From Mycobacterium sp. 852013-51886_SCH5428379 (GTDB lineage: Bacteria > Actinomycetota > Actinomycetes > Mycobacteriales > Mycobacteriaceae), in the NCBI RefSeq assembly GCF_001665575.1, contig NZ_LZSU01000007.1, positions 54,909-118,908 on the forward strand: a stretch of DNA of 64,000 bases, given 5' to 3'. Shown here in pieces: positions 1 to 8,051 of this stretch; position 1 is the first letter of the stretch, and the number at the start of each line of letters is the position of its first letter. Made by a program: the position numbers and the translations under genes. The notes below the pieces were generated by a model. It was not told where the DNA came from. It did no database searches and saw only the letters and a program-made list of their open reading frames with translations.

Positions 1-1409
1 GCGACCGGCAGGTGCACACCTGGTCCTCGCTGCGGGAGCGGTCGCTGCGGCTGGCTGGCTCTCTGACGGGCGTGGGTCGCGGCGCGCGGATCGCGGTCGC
101 CAGCGAGAACCGTACGGAGATCGTCGAATTGATGTTCGCGATCTGGGCGGCCGAGTGCGTGTTCGTCCCGCTGAACTACAAACTCCACCCGCGCGAGATG
201 ACGCAGATCCTCGCCGACGCCGACGTGTCCCAGGTGTTCGCCTCACCGAAGATCGCGGCCGAGCTGAGCCCGGCGGCACCCCTCGAGGTGATCGGCGGTG
301 AGGAATACCAAAGCCGTTGCACCGCAGCACCGTCCGCGGTACCGCGGACCACGGACCCGGGCGATCTGGCGTGGCTGTTCTACACCAGTGGCACCACCGG
401 CCGGTCAAAGGGGGCGATGCTCTCGCACCGCAACCTGATGGCGATGACGGTGTCCCATCTCGCCGACTTCGACTCCCCCGACCAGAACTGCAGCCTGATC
501 CACGGCGCCCCGATGTCGCACGGCTCGGGGCTCTACGTACCGCCCTACGTGCTGCGCGGCGCGCGGCAGGTGGTGCCTGCGTCGAGCGCCTTCGAACCCG
601 ACGAGTTCCTCGACCTGTGCGACACCCATCCGGGCTGCAGCGCGTTCCTCGCCCCCACCATGGTGGCGCGCCTGGTGCAGACCGGCCGCGAGCGCCCCCG
701 GAATCTGAACACGATCGTCTACGGCGGCGGCCCCATGTACGTCGACAGCCTCAAGAGGGCGATGGCCGCGTTCGGACCCGTGTTCGTCCAGCTGTACGGC
801 CAGGGTGAGGCGCCGATGACGATCACGGGTCTGCGCCGCCAGGATCACCTCCGTGATGGTGTTCCGGCTCCCGACACTGTCCTCGGGTCGGTCGGATACC
901 CCCGCTCCGGCGTCGACGTCGCGGTACTCGACGACGCCGGCCGACCCGCCCGGGCCGGCGAGATCGGCGAGATCGTCTGCCGCGGAGACGTGGTGATGAG
1001 CGGCTACTGGCGTAACGCCGACGCCACCTCAGCCACGCTGCAGGACGGGTGGCTGCGCACCGGGGACATGGGCTCGTTCGACGCCGACGGCTACCTCACG
1101 CTGCGCGACCGCTCGAAGGACGTGGTGATCAGCGGCGGCAGCAACATCTACCCGCGCGAGGTCGAGGAGCTCCTGCTGGAGCATCCGCAGGTGCTCGAGG
1201 CCGGCGTCGTGGGCGCACCGGACGAGGAATGGGGTGAGGTCGTCGTCGCGTTCGTCGTCGGCGACGTCGCCCCGGACGCGTTGGACGCCCATCTGCTGGA
1301 GCGCATCGCGCGCTTCAAACGGCCCAAGCGCTACGAGTTCGTCGACGAACTCCCGAAGAACAGCTACGGCAAGGTGCTCAAGCGGGAGTTACGCGAACGG
1401 TTGAGGTGA
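1..1409 (+). CDS. Acyl-CoA synthetase (AMP-binding, FadD-like), 5' end outside the window
   Basis: ANL-superfamily ligase that activates a carboxylic acid to acyl-AMP and then acyl-CoA; substrate not predictable. Seen: P-loop FYTSGTTGRSKGA (about residue 123 counted from the GTG at 12), YGQGEAP at the A5 position, GWLRTGD, the hinge and core region [20 protein letters not shown], and the C-terminal catalytic lysine in PKNSYGKVLK. The frame stays open to the left edge (DRQ precedes the GTG at 12) and the family N-terminus is missing, so the true start lies upstream of the window. It is followed by an SDR gene after 45 nt on the same strand. Confidence 0.9.
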   Translation, partial: DRQVHTWSSLRERSLRLAGSLTGVGRGARIAVASENRTEIVELMFAIWAAECVFVPLNYKLHPREMTQILADADVSQVFASPKIAAELSPAAPLEVIGGEEYQSRCTAAPSAVPRTTDPGDLAWLFYTSGTTGRSKGAMLSHRNLMAMTVSHLADFDSPDQNCSLIHGAPMSHGSGLYVPPYVLRGARQVVPASSAFEPDEFLDLCDTHPGCSAFLAPTMVARLVQTGRERPRNLNTIVYGGGPMYVDSLKRAMAAFGPVFVQLYGQGEAPMTITGLRRQDHLRDGVPAPDTVLGSVGYPRSGVDVAVLDDAGRPARAGEIGEIVCRGDVVMSGYWRNADATSATLQDGWLRTGDMGSFDADGYLTLRDRSKDVVISGGSNIYPREVEELLLEHPQVLEAGVVGAPDEEWGEVVVAFVVGDVAPDALDAHLLERIARFKRPKRYEFVDELPKNSYGKVLKRELRERLR

Positions 1410-1454
1410 CCCCGCTGACGTTTCCGCTGCCGCCGGACGGGAATCCTTTCCGTC

Positions 1455-2114
1455 ATGCGCGTAGTGATTGCCGGTGGACACGGAAAGATCGCATTGCTCC
1501 TCGAGCGGCTCCTGTCGCAGCGGGGTGATGCGGTGGCGGGCCTGGTCCGCAACCCCGACCACACCGCGGACCTGGCCGACGCGGGCGCCGAGGCCATCGT
1601 GGTCGATCTGGAGAAGATCTCCGCCGACGACCTGGCCGGTCACCTCACCGGCACCGACGCGGTAGTCTTCGCCGCCGGGGCGGGCGCCGGGAGCGGACCG
1701 GAACGCAAGAAGACCCTCGACCGCGACGGCGCCATCCTCCTCGCGGACGCCGCCGAAGCGGCGGGCGTGCGCCGGTACGTGATGGTCTCGTCCATGGCGG
1801 CCGACGCGAACGCACCGGACGACGTCGCCGACGATGCGGTCATGGTGGAGTACCTCCGGGCGAAAGGCGCTGCGGATGACGACATCCGGCGCCGGGACAC
1901 GCTGGACTGGACGATCGTGCGGCCGGGTCTGCTGACCGACGACGACGGAACCGGCCAGGTGCGGATCGCCGAGAAGACCGGCCGGGACAGCATTCCGCGC
2001 GCCGACGTCGCGGCGGTGCTGCTCGCGGTGCTCGACGACCCGCAGACCGCGGGCCGGACGTTCGAGGTGGTCTCGGGCGACCGGTCGATCGCCGACGCGC
2101 TCGCGGCCCAATAG
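1455..2114 (+). CDS. Atypical short-chain dehydrogenase (NmrA/SDR_a5-like NAD(P)-binding protein)
   Basis: 219 aa. N-terminal nucleotide-binding loop GGHGKIA at residues 7-13 after a hydrophobic beta strand, then a Rossmann fold of the NAD(P)H-binding type that resembles the YwnB/YhfK group. A YVMVSS strand is followed by a Y-x3-K motif (YLRAK), consistent with an atypical SDR of about 210-220 residues. Substrate unknown; these proteins act as oxidoreductases or as redox-sensing NAD(P) binders. It follows the acyl-CoA ligase on the same strand by 45 nt and ends 12 nt before the stop of the opposing gene. ATG start at 1455. Confidence 0.85.
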   Translation: MRVVIAGGHGKIALLLERLLSQRGDAVAGLVRNPDHTADLADAGAEAIVVDLEKISADDLAGHLTGTDAVVFAAGAGAGSGPERKKTLDRDGAILLADAAEAAGVRRYVMVSSMAADANAPDDVADDAVMVEYLRAKGAADDDIRRRDTLDWTIVRPGLLTDDDGTGQVRIAEKTGRDSIPRADVAAVLLAVLDDPQTAGRTFEVVSGDRSIADALAAQ

Positions 2115-2126
2115 CTCGGGCCCCGC

Positions 2127-3203
2127 TCACCACATCAGGCCGCGGACCATCGCCGTCGGCGGGATCTCCTCCAGGGCGATCAATCCGGCCGGCGCCCGGC
2201 AGACCCAGTCGATCGCGTTGACCGCCCGCGCCGCCGTCGACACGCAGCCGGCCTCGGTGACGTCGAGCACAGGATGCGACAGGTGGGTGCTGACCTCGAC
2301 ACGCGGCTCCCCTTCGACGATGACCCTGTGCACACCGGTCATCCCGGCGGGCGGGAACTCCCAGTCCGGGGCGGCCGCCGCCGTCAGCCTGTTGATGTGT
2401 TCGACCGTGATGACCGGGACGCCACTGCGGACCCCCTCGACGGCGAACCGCGCTGCCGCGAGATGCCCGGGTTCGACCGTGGTCATCCGGCATTCGATGC
2501 GTTCCTCGGTGTACCAGGGTTCGAAGCGCTGCCGGACATCGTCGAGTTCGACGCCGAGGTGGCGGGCCAGGTTGCGCACCAGACCACCGAACAGCGAGAC
2601 GACGACACCGGGTCGGAAGGCCATCGGGGTGGCGTCCCCGCGAGCGCTGCCGAATCCCATGGCGGTGCCGGTGTATTCGAAGTCGTCGTAGTTGCCGTAG
2701 TCGAAGATCTCCTGCACGGTCACCGATTCGGCGCGCACAACCAGGCTCAGTGCCGCATGCACCGCGGTGTCGCCCGAGTACCCGGGATCGATGCCGTTCA
2801 CGTAGAGCGAGGCGTTGCCGACCGCACACGCCTGTTCGAGCGGCGCCCGTAGCCAGTCGTCGGCCTGATGGGGTGTCACCAGCCAGACCATCGACGTGCC
2901 GACCACATTGACGCCCGCGGCGAGCAGCTTCGACATCTCCTCGACGGCTTCCATCGGCCGGGTCTCCCCCAGCGCGGTGTACACCACGCAGTCGGGGTGC
3001 AGCGCGATCAACTCGTCGATATCGCCGGTGGCGACCACACCCGTCGAGTCTGGGAGGCCGCAGAGTTCCGCGGCGTCCCGGCCGATCTTGTCGGCACCGG
3101 AAGCGTGCACACCCACCAGTTCGAGGTCCGGCCTGCCGATGATCGCCTTGAGGGAATGCCTGCCGACGTTGCCGGTCGAGAACTGGACCACTCTGCGCAC
3201 CAC
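2127..3203 (-). CDS. Dihydrodipicolinate-reductase-like NAD(P)-dependent oxidoreductase
   Basis: About 358 aa. N-terminal Rossmann motif in QFSTGNVGRHSL, then a DapB-N-like domain and a long C-terminal domain. Such proteins are common in mycobacterial lipid and steroid catabolic regions, often annotated as dihydrodipicolinate reductase or 2,4-diaminopentanoate-dehydrogenase-like; they are not the lysine-pathway DapB. I place the start at the GTG 3203 because GGGGGAG (3218-3212) is 8 nt upstream; an in-frame GTG at 3212 overlaps that ribosome site. It is divergent from the TetR gene, with a TetR-operator-like half-site between them, so it may be a target of that regulator. Confidence 0.8.
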   Translation of the reverse strand: MVRRVVQFSTGNVGRHSLKAIIGRPDLELVGVHASGADKIGRDAAELCGLPDSTGVVATGDIDELIALHPDCVVYTALGETRPMEAVEEMSKLLAAGVNVVGTSMVWLVTPHQADDWLRAPLEQACAVGNASLYVNGIDPGYSGDTAVHAALSLVVRAESVTVQEIFDYGNYDDFEYTGTAMGFGSARGDATPMAFRPGVVVSLFGGLVRNLARHLGVELDDVRQRFEPWYTEERIECRMTTVEPGHLAAARFAVEGVRSGVPVITVEHINRLTAAAAPDWEFPPAGMTGVHRVIVEGEPRVEVSTHLSHPVLDVTEAGCVSTAARAVNAIDWVCRAPAGLIALEEIPPTAMVRGLMW

Positions 3204-3223
3204 GGAATCCACTCCCCCACGCC

Positions 3224-3245
3224 TACCAGCTGAGTTCAGTCAATG
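3224..3245. promoter_or_regulatory. Candidate half-operator between the DapB-like gene and the TetR gene
   Basis: The stretch contains TCAGTCAATG, matching one arm of the perfect palindrome at 3899-3920 (AGTCAACG). The other arm is poorly conserved, so only a half-site is visible. Its position between divergent promoters suits autoregulation by the TetR protein. Low confidence. Confidence 0.35.
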
Positions 3246-3278
3246 GAGTTCTTTCCGGAGAATCGTTACTGTTGCCCA

Positions 3279-3887
3279 ATGGCAATGGTGGACAAGCCTT
3301 CCGCACGCGACGTCCGTCGGCTCCAAACGCGTGAGCGGTTGTTCGGGGCGGCGGTGGCCGAGTTCAAACGGGCGGGACTGGCTGCCGCCGAAGTCCACGC
3401 CATCGTGGCGGCCGCGGGCGTGGCGCACGGCACTTTCTTCTTCCACTTCCCGACCAAGGAACACGTGCTGCTGGAACTCGAACGGCGCGAGGAGGAGCGG
3501 ATCGCCAAGCAGCTGGGCCGGTTCAGCGCCACCGATCGACAACTGGGCGCCGTCTTCGCGGAGTCGGTCCGACTGGTCCGCGGCCTCGAACGACGCCTGG
3601 GAGCGCTGCTGTTCAAAGACTTTCTCGCACTGCACTTCTCCCCGACACGACCGCCGATCGACGAGAGCGCACAGCACCCGGTCGTGATGGCGGTGGCCGA
3701 AGAAGTCGAGACTGCCAAGGCCGAAGGCCGGGTGGACGACGACGTCAACCCCGTCAACACCGCCGTCTTCTTCCTGCTCGGGCTCTACGCCCTGCTCACC
3801 ACCACCCACGGGTGGCCGGGCCAGCAGGCGATGATCGACGACTACCTGAATCGAACACTGCGCAGTATCGGTGCCGAAAAGGATTGA
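3279..3887 (+). CDS. TetR/AcrR-family transcriptional regulator
   Basis: About 202 aa from ATG 3279 (start ambiguous; in-frame ATGs at 3243 and 3285). N-terminal helix-turn-helix: RRLQTRERLFGAAVAEFKRAG, then recognition region VAHGTFFFHFPTKEHVLLEL, typical of TetR. The C-terminal ligand domain is divergent and the ligand unknown. It lies 32 nt upstream of the first gene of the membrane-protein/NorD-NorQ cassette, with a perfect palindrome in the gap; by inference it represses that operon and possibly itself and the divergent DapB-like gene. Confidence 0.88.
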   Translation: MAMVDKPSARDVRRLQTRERLFGAAVAEFKRAGLAAAEVHAIVAAAGVAHGTFFFHFPTKEHVLLELERREEERIAKQLGRFSATDRQLGAVFAESVRLVRGLERRLGALLFKDFLALHFSPTRPPIDESAQHPVVMAVAEEVETAKAEGRVDDDVNPVNTAVFFLLGLYALLTTTHGWPGQQAMIDDYLNRTLRSIGAEKD

Positions 3888-3898
3888 TTTCCGGAGTT

Positions 3899-3920
3899 CG
3901 TTGACTATCGTCAGTCAACG
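3899..3920. promoter_or_regulatory. Perfect 8-6-8 palindrome, probable TetR operator at the cassette start
   Basis: Inverted repeat CGTTGACT-N6-AGTCAACG; the last base is the G of the GTG start codon at 3920. There is no Shine-Dalgarno sequence between it and the GTG, and an in-frame TGA at 3902 excludes an earlier start. The next gene may therefore be translated from a leaderless or near-leaderless transcript, with the operator covering the transcription start. A bound repressor here would block initiation directly. Confidence 0.7.
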
Positions 3921-4618
3921 TGGGAATCCCCGCTCCACCTCCGGCTCCGGCGTCCGGCCTCGACGAACACCTGGAGCGCTCCCGGGAGGCGCAGCGCCAG
4001 GCGGACCGGTGGCTGATCTCGGGAAGTTTGCTGATCGGCACGGCCGTGCTGGGCGTGTTCGGCCTGCCGTTGTTTCTGCGCGGCGTCTACCTGCTGCGCA
4101 AGGCCCACCGCGACGGACTCTCGGTCCGCCCGATGCTGGTCACACTGCTCGGCTACTGCGTGATCGTCGACGCGGCCATCAACACGGTCGGGTGGGCCCT
4201 CGACGTCCTGGCCAATCACTCCCTACTGGCGCGGATTCTGTTGAACGGTTGGGGAAATATGTTCGACGCCGGCTATTTCTGGCACTACAACGAACTCTGG
4301 GTCGGCGGCGCGACCGCCTGGTCGGAGAAACCTCTCGAACTCGCGCTCATCCTCAGCGTCTTCACGATGCGCATCGCGGCGGCGATCGGATTCCTGCAGA
4401 TGAAGCGCTGGGGCCACCAGTGGATGATCATCACCTGCTGGATGGGCGTGGTGATCTGGTGTGTCTACGTGCTCAACATGACGATGTATGCGGACATGCG
4501 CTACGCCGGTGTGGTGTTCCCCGTCATCGGCTGGTGGATCTACGACATCTTCTACATCACGCCGTTTCTGGCGATCCCGTATCTGCACTCCGTCAACCGC
4601 GAGATCTTCACCGACTAA
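3920..4618 (+). CDS. Multi-pass membrane protein of unknown family (cassette paralogue A)
   Basis: 232 aa, about six predicted membrane spans after a Pro/Ala-rich, charged N-terminus. I do not recognise the family. Conspicuous polar residues lie in or near membrane segments: [41 protein letters not shown] and YLHSVN. All recur unchanged in paralogue B at 7292-8020; over the last 82 residues the two differ at only 7 positions, all conservative. Conserved His, Asp, Glu and Tyr in a membrane protein next to a MoxR/VWA pair suggest a metal or cofactor site, which is inference. First gene of the putative operon, start GTG with the operator palindrome abutting it. Confidence 0.85.
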   Translation: MGIPAPPPAPASGLDEHLERSREAQRQADRWLISGSLLIGTAVLGVFGLPLFLRGVYLLRKAHRDGLSVRPMLVTLLGYCVIVDAAINTVGWALDVLANHSLLARILLNGWGNMFDAGYFWHYNELWVGGATAWSEKPLELALILSVFTMRIAAAIGFLQMKRWGHQWMIITCWMGVVIWCVYVLNMTMYADMRYAGVVFPVIGWWIYDIFYITPFLAIPYLHSVNREIFTD

Positions 4619-4629
4619 GTCATCAAATT

Positions 4630-4651
4630 CGTTGATTCAAGTCAGTAAATA
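4630..4651. promoter_or_regulatory. Second, degenerate copy of the cassette operator
   Basis: CGTTGATT-N5-GTCAGTAAATA matches the palindrome at 3899-3920 at 15 of 22 positions and sits 12 nt after the stop of paralogue A. It could be a second TetR site controlling an internal promoter for the small membrane protein, VWA and ATPase genes. Left-arm similarity is strong, right-arm weak. Confidence 0.45.
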
Positions 4652-4711
4652 GGTTAGGAAAGAGTGCACCGACCGGGCGCGGTCGAGTACCCGCCGGCGA
4701 GGAGGACTGAG

Positions 4712-4816
4712 GTGGACTGGGTCTGGGAGATCCTGCGGTACGTGGGCGCCTGGGGCGGCACCGGGTTGGTGATCTGGTTCTGGTACTGGCTGTTCTCCAA
4801 TCTCGGGACGTTCTAG
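4712..4816 (+). CDS. 34-aa single-span membrane protein (small cassette subunit)
   Basis: A short open frame: GTG 4712, stop TAG 4814-4816, with GGAGG (4701-4705) 6 nt upstream. The product begins VDWVWEILRYVGAWGG and continues with a very hydrophobic, Trp-rich segment (TGLVIWFWYWLFSN) ending GTF; one membrane helix. It ends 2 nt before the ATG of the VWA gene, so translation is probably coupled. No homologue recognised. Its ribosome site and tight packing argue that it is real; a tiny membrane subunit or assembly factor is the obvious guess. Confidence 0.6.
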   Translation: MDWVWEILRYVGAWGGTGLVIWFWYWLFSNLGTF

Positions 4817-4818
4817 GG

Positions 4819-6351
4819 ATGCCGGAGCTGTCGGACACCTCTGCGATGGCGGTCGAGCGCAGTTGCGCGCTGACCGCCGTCGCGCTGAGCGACCGCCGCC
4901 GCAGTGGGGCGCGGTTGGTGACCGGCAGCAATCGCGGTTTCTCGCTGAGCTCGTCATTGGACACGGTGTACGTCCCTTACCCCATCCCCTACCGGGACTG
5001 GAATCGCCGCACCCTGAGCTGCGGTGTGGCACTGCAGTGCGCACCGTCGAAAGAACGTCTGGCCGATTACCGGCTGGGCGAGCTCTCGACGCGGGAACTG
5101 CTCGCGCTCCATCGGGTCGAAGCGCAGGTGGCAGCCGGGTGGGTGTCCCGCCACTGGCCCGGACTGATGCGGGAGATCCGGCGCCTCCTGCCCGAACTCG
5201 ACATCGTCGGCGACGAACTGGACGCCGAGGACATGCTGGACCGGGCGATCGCGCTGGCGCGTACCAACCGTCCGCTGGCAACGGACCCGCTCACGGGCAG
5301 ACTGCCAGCTTCTCATACTGCGCCACAGGGAATCTCGGACAGATTGCGCCGGTCGTTCGGCCGGATGCCGTGGACGACCACCCAGAAACGACGCCCACAG
5401 CCTTACTCGGTACCCGTCGGCGGCGACGGCGGTGTGCGCAACCCCAACCTGCCCCCGCCGAGTCGGCCGCAGGACAACGACGCCGACGTCACCCCCGAGC
5501 ACCGGCCCGGCATTCCGTATCCGGAGTGGAACGCGTGGAACCAGAGCTTCCTGCGCGACCACGTCGCGGTGCTCGAACGCGTCCACCGCACCGAGAAACG
5601 GCATCCCGACGCCGTATCGGCCGGACTGCGCCGGTATTTCGAGGAACACACCCATCGGGCGATGCGGAACCGGCTGGAGGACGGGTCGGATCTCGACGTC
5701 GACCAGTACGTCGGCCACTACACCGACCTGCTCACCGGGATGGCGCCCGAACCCCGGGTGTTCCGCGAACTGCTGCCGAGCAGCCGCGACGTCACGACCG
5801 CGCTACTGCTCGACGGCAGCTCGTCGCTCGGTGTGCAGGGCGGGCGGATCTTCCAGCTGGAGTTGGCCTGCGCGGACGCACTCTCAAAGGCGATGACCGC
5901 CGCCCGCGAACGGCACGGAATCTTCGTGTTCACCGGCAACACCCGCCACCGGGTGGAGGTGAACTGCCTCAAGGGTTTCGAGGATCGTCGCTTCGTCCCA
6001 CCCGGGAAGCTGGGACTCCGCACCGGCGGATACACGCGGCTGGGCGCGCCGCTGCGCCACCTGACCCGCCGACTGCTCGACCAGCCATCGGAACGGCGCC
6101 TGCTCATTGTGATCGGCGACGGCATGATCTCCGACGAGGGCTACGAGGGACGGTACGCATGGGCTGATGCGGCTCACGCCGTCGAGGAGGCCGAGGACGC
6201 CGGCGTCGCGATGTACTACGTCGGAGTCGGCCCGGCCAGGGTCGACCCGCTGCCGGAGGTCTTCGGATCACGCCGCTCCCAACGCATCCGACGGGTGGAG
6301 GAACTCCCCCGCGTCCTGGCCCACGTCCACAGAGAACTGGTGGCGGTATGA
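4819..6351 (+). CDS. VWA-domain protein, NorD/CoxE-like metalloenzyme maturation factor
   Basis: 510 aa, soluble. A variable N-terminal half (1-320) is rich in Pro and Arg between about 185 and 235. The C-terminal von Willebrand A domain (about 325-505) carries a MIDAS: LLLDGSSSL (DxSxS), a Thr in GGYTRLG, and an IGDG strand. This is the arrangement of NorD/CbbO-type partners of MoxR AAA+ ATPases. Its stop overlaps the next start (ATGA at 6348-6351), so the two are translationally coupled, as norQ-norD and cbbQ-cbbO pairs often are. NorD/NorQ activate nitric oxide reductase and CbbO/CbbQ Rubisco; neither enzyme is encoded here. Probable client: the flanking membrane proteins. Confidence 0.85.
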   Translation: MPELSDTSAMAVERSCALTAVALSDRRRSGARLVTGSNRGFSLSSSLDTVYVPYPIPYRDWNRRTLSCGVALQCAPSKERLADYRLGELSTRELLALHRVEAQVAAGWVSRHWPGLMREIRRLLPELDIVGDELDAEDMLDRAIALARTNRPLATDPLTGRLPASHTAPQGISDRLRRSFGRMPWTTTQKRRPQPYSVPVGGDGGVRNPNLPPPSRPQDNDADVTPEHRPGIPYPEWNAWNQSFLRDHVAVLERVHRTEKRHPDAVSAGLRRYFEEHTHRAMRNRLEDGSDLDVDQYVGHYTDLLTGMAPEPRVFRELLPSSRDVTTALLLDGSSSLGVQGGRIFQLELACADALSKAMTAARERHGIFVFTGNTRHRVEVNCLKGFEDRRFVPPGKLGLRTGGYTRLGAPLRHLTRRLLDQPSERRLLIVIGDGMISDEGYEGRYAWADAAHAVEEAEDAGVAMYYVGVGPARVDPLPEVFGSRRSQRIRRVEELPRVLAHVHRELVAV

Positions 6352-7148
6352 CAGACAGCACGTACTACGCCATCGGCAACGAGGTCCGGCTGTTCGAGCA
6401 GTCCTATCGTCGACGCCTTCCGGTGATGCTCACCGGACCCACCGGATGCGGCAAGACCCGACTGGTCGAGCACATGGGTGCACTGCTGGGCAGACCCGTC
6501 GTCACCATCAGCTGCCACGACGATCTGACCAGTTCCGATCTCGTGGGCCGGTTCATGGTGACCGGCGGGGACGTCGTCTGGGCCGACGGACCGCTGACGC
6601 GGGCGGTGAAGGACGGCGCCATCTGCTACCTCGACGAGGTGGTGGAGGCCAGGCACGACTCACTGGCCGTCCTGCACTCGCTGACCGATCACCGGCGCAG
6701 CCTCTACGTGGACCGGGCGGGCGAAGTCGTCGCTGCGCCCGAGACGTTCATGCTGGTCTCCTCGTACAACCCGGCCTACCGCAGCTCGCTGAAAGACCTC
6801 AAACCGTCGTTCCGGCAACGCTTCGTCACGCTGCCGATGCACTATCTACCGCCCGAGCGGGAGGCCGAGGTCATCGTCGCCGAGACCGGTGTGGACCCCG
6901 ACTCCGCGCACCGGCTGGTGCGCTGTGCCGTCGCCATCCGCACCGCCGACGAGGTGTTCCATTTCGAACCGCCGTCCACCCGGGTGCTCGTCACCGCGGC
7001 CCACCTGATCGCCGCAGGCGCAACGGAACTGGAGGCGGCACAGGCATGCATCCTGGCCCCGCTGTCCAGCGACGGCGCCATCGGCGATGGTCTGCGCGAA
7101 ATCGCTGCGGCCGCACTGTCCGACGCCGACACCGGCTCGAGTCGTTAG
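6348..7148 (+). CDS. MoxR-type AAA+ ATPase (CbbQ/NirQ/NorQ/GpvN family)
   Basis: 266 aa. Walker A GPTGCGKT (about residues 31-38), Walker B in AICYLDEVVEA (about 87-97), sensor-1 SSYNPAY, an arginine region FRQRFVTLPM, and a CbbQ-like C-terminal lid. Length and motifs fit the NorQ/CbbQ branch, whose hexamers remodel a client enzyme, with the VWA partner as adaptor, to insert or activate a metal centre. The start overlaps the stop of the VWA gene. The next gene starts 15 nt downstream. Confidence 0.9.
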   Translation: MTDSTYYAIGNEVRLFEQSYRRRLPVMLTGPTGCGKTRLVEHMGALLGRPVVTISCHDDLTSSDLVGRFMVTGGDVVWADGPLTRAVKDGAICYLDEVVEARHDSLAVLHSLTDHRRSLYVDRAGEVVAAPETFMLVSSYNPAYRSSLKDLKPSFRQRFVTLPMHYLPPEREAEVIVAETGVDPDSAHRLVRCAVAIRTADEVFHFEPPSTRVLVTAAHLIAAGATELEAAQACILAPLSSDGAIGDGLREIAAAALSDADTGSSR

Positions 7149-7163
7149 GGAAAGGGGGCCACC

Positions 7164-7295
7164 ATGGTCGATCAGCAGGAACGCAAGCGCAAGCGGGCGC
7201 TCATCGTCGTCCAGATCGTCATCTACGGATTCCTGCTGACGATGTTCCTCATCCAGCTGTACATGTCCTTCGCCCGGGGGTGGTGGGATCTGTGA
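7164..7295 (+). CDS. 43-aa single-span membrane protein (small cassette subunit)
   Basis: Short frame with GGGGG (7154-7158) ahead of ATG 7164 and stop TGA 7293-7295. It has a basic N-terminus (QQERKRKRA), one hydrophobic helix (IVVQIVIYGFLLTMFLI) and a C-terminus ending ARGWWDL. Its TGA overlaps the GTG of paralogue B (GTGA, 7292-7295), the same coupling as other gene pairs here. No homologue recognised. Like the 34-aa protein it directly precedes a larger cassette gene. Confidence 0.65.
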   Translation: MVDQQERKRKRALIVVQIVIYGFLLTMFLIQLYMSFARGWWDL

Positions 7296-8020
7296 AAGTT
7301 CCCTCGCTGCGGCGTGGTTCGGCAGACAAGCCGCCGCCGGTCGCGGCCACCGGACCGAGCCTCGAGGAACACCACGAGCAGTCGCGCCTGGCACAGCGGC
7401 GTGCGGACAAGTGGATGATCGTCGGCGCGGCGCTGATGGGGATGTGGGCGCCCGGCCTGATCGGCTTCCCGATCTTCATGCGCGGTGTGTGGTTGCAACG
7501 CCAGGCGCAATTGGCCGGGATGTCGGTGCGGCCGATGATCGTGACGCTGATCGGCTACCTGGTGCTCATCGACGGGATGCTCAACAGCCTCGGCTGGGCG
7601 CTGGACATGGTCGGCAACCACACGCTGATCAACCGCGTCCTGATGGTCGGCTGGGGCAACATGTTCGACGCCGGCTACTTCTGGCACTACAACGAGCTGT
7701 GGGTCGGTGGTTCGGGCGCCCCCGGCGAGAAGGCGTACGTCATCGGCCTGATCCTCACGGTGTTCTCGATGCGGGTCGCCGCCGCCATCGGCTTCCTGCA
7801 GATGAAGCGCTGGGGACATCAGTGGATGATCGTCACCTGCTGGATGGGCATCGTCATCTGGTGCGCCTACGTACTCAACATGACCATGTACGCCGACGTC
7901 CGCTACGCCGGCGTGGTGTTCCCGGTGATCGGTTGGTGGCTCTACGACATCTTCTACATCACCCCGTTCCTCGCGATTCCGTATCTCCACACGGTGAACC
8001 GCGAAATCTTCACCGACTGA
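7292..8020 (+). CDS. Multi-pass membrane protein of unknown family (cassette paralogue B)
   Basis: 242 aa from GTG 7292, coupled by GTGA overlap to the 43-aa gene; the frame is open far upstream, but that part lies over the VWA/ATPase genes and is spurious. About six membrane spans. Shares with paralogue A the blocks [45 protein letters not shown] and the C-terminus VNREIFTD. The two genes differ at many synonymous positions yet hardly in protein sequence, so the duplication looks old and under strong purifying selection. The pair may form a heterodimer. Function unknown; no match to NorB, PmoA/C or other families that I can recall. Confidence 0.85.
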   Translation: MKVPSLRRGSADKPPPVAATGPSLEEHHEQSRLAQRRADKWMIVGAALMGMWAPGLIGFPIFMRGVWLQRQAQLAGMSVRPMIVTLIGYLVLIDGMLNSLGWALDMVGNHTLINRVLMVGWGNMFDAGYFWHYNELWVGGSGAPGEKAYVIGLILTVFSMRVAAAIGFLQMKRWGHQWMIVTCWMGIVIWCAYVLNMTMYADVRYAGVVFPVIGWWLYDIFYITPFLAIPYLHTVNREIFTD

Positions 8021-8051
8021 CCCGGTTTCGCGAAAGGATCAGGAGAGGCCC

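Noticed and set aside
6167..7291. Long upstream extension of paralogue B
   Set aside because: The frame is open through the VWA and ATPase genes, but those have strong motifs and overlapping starts; the extension is an Arg-rich shadow.
3920..8020. PmoA/PmoC or NorB/NorC identity for the membrane proteins
   Set aside because: I could not find the copper-ligand pattern of PmoC, the heme-copper histidines of NorB, or a PmoB partner.
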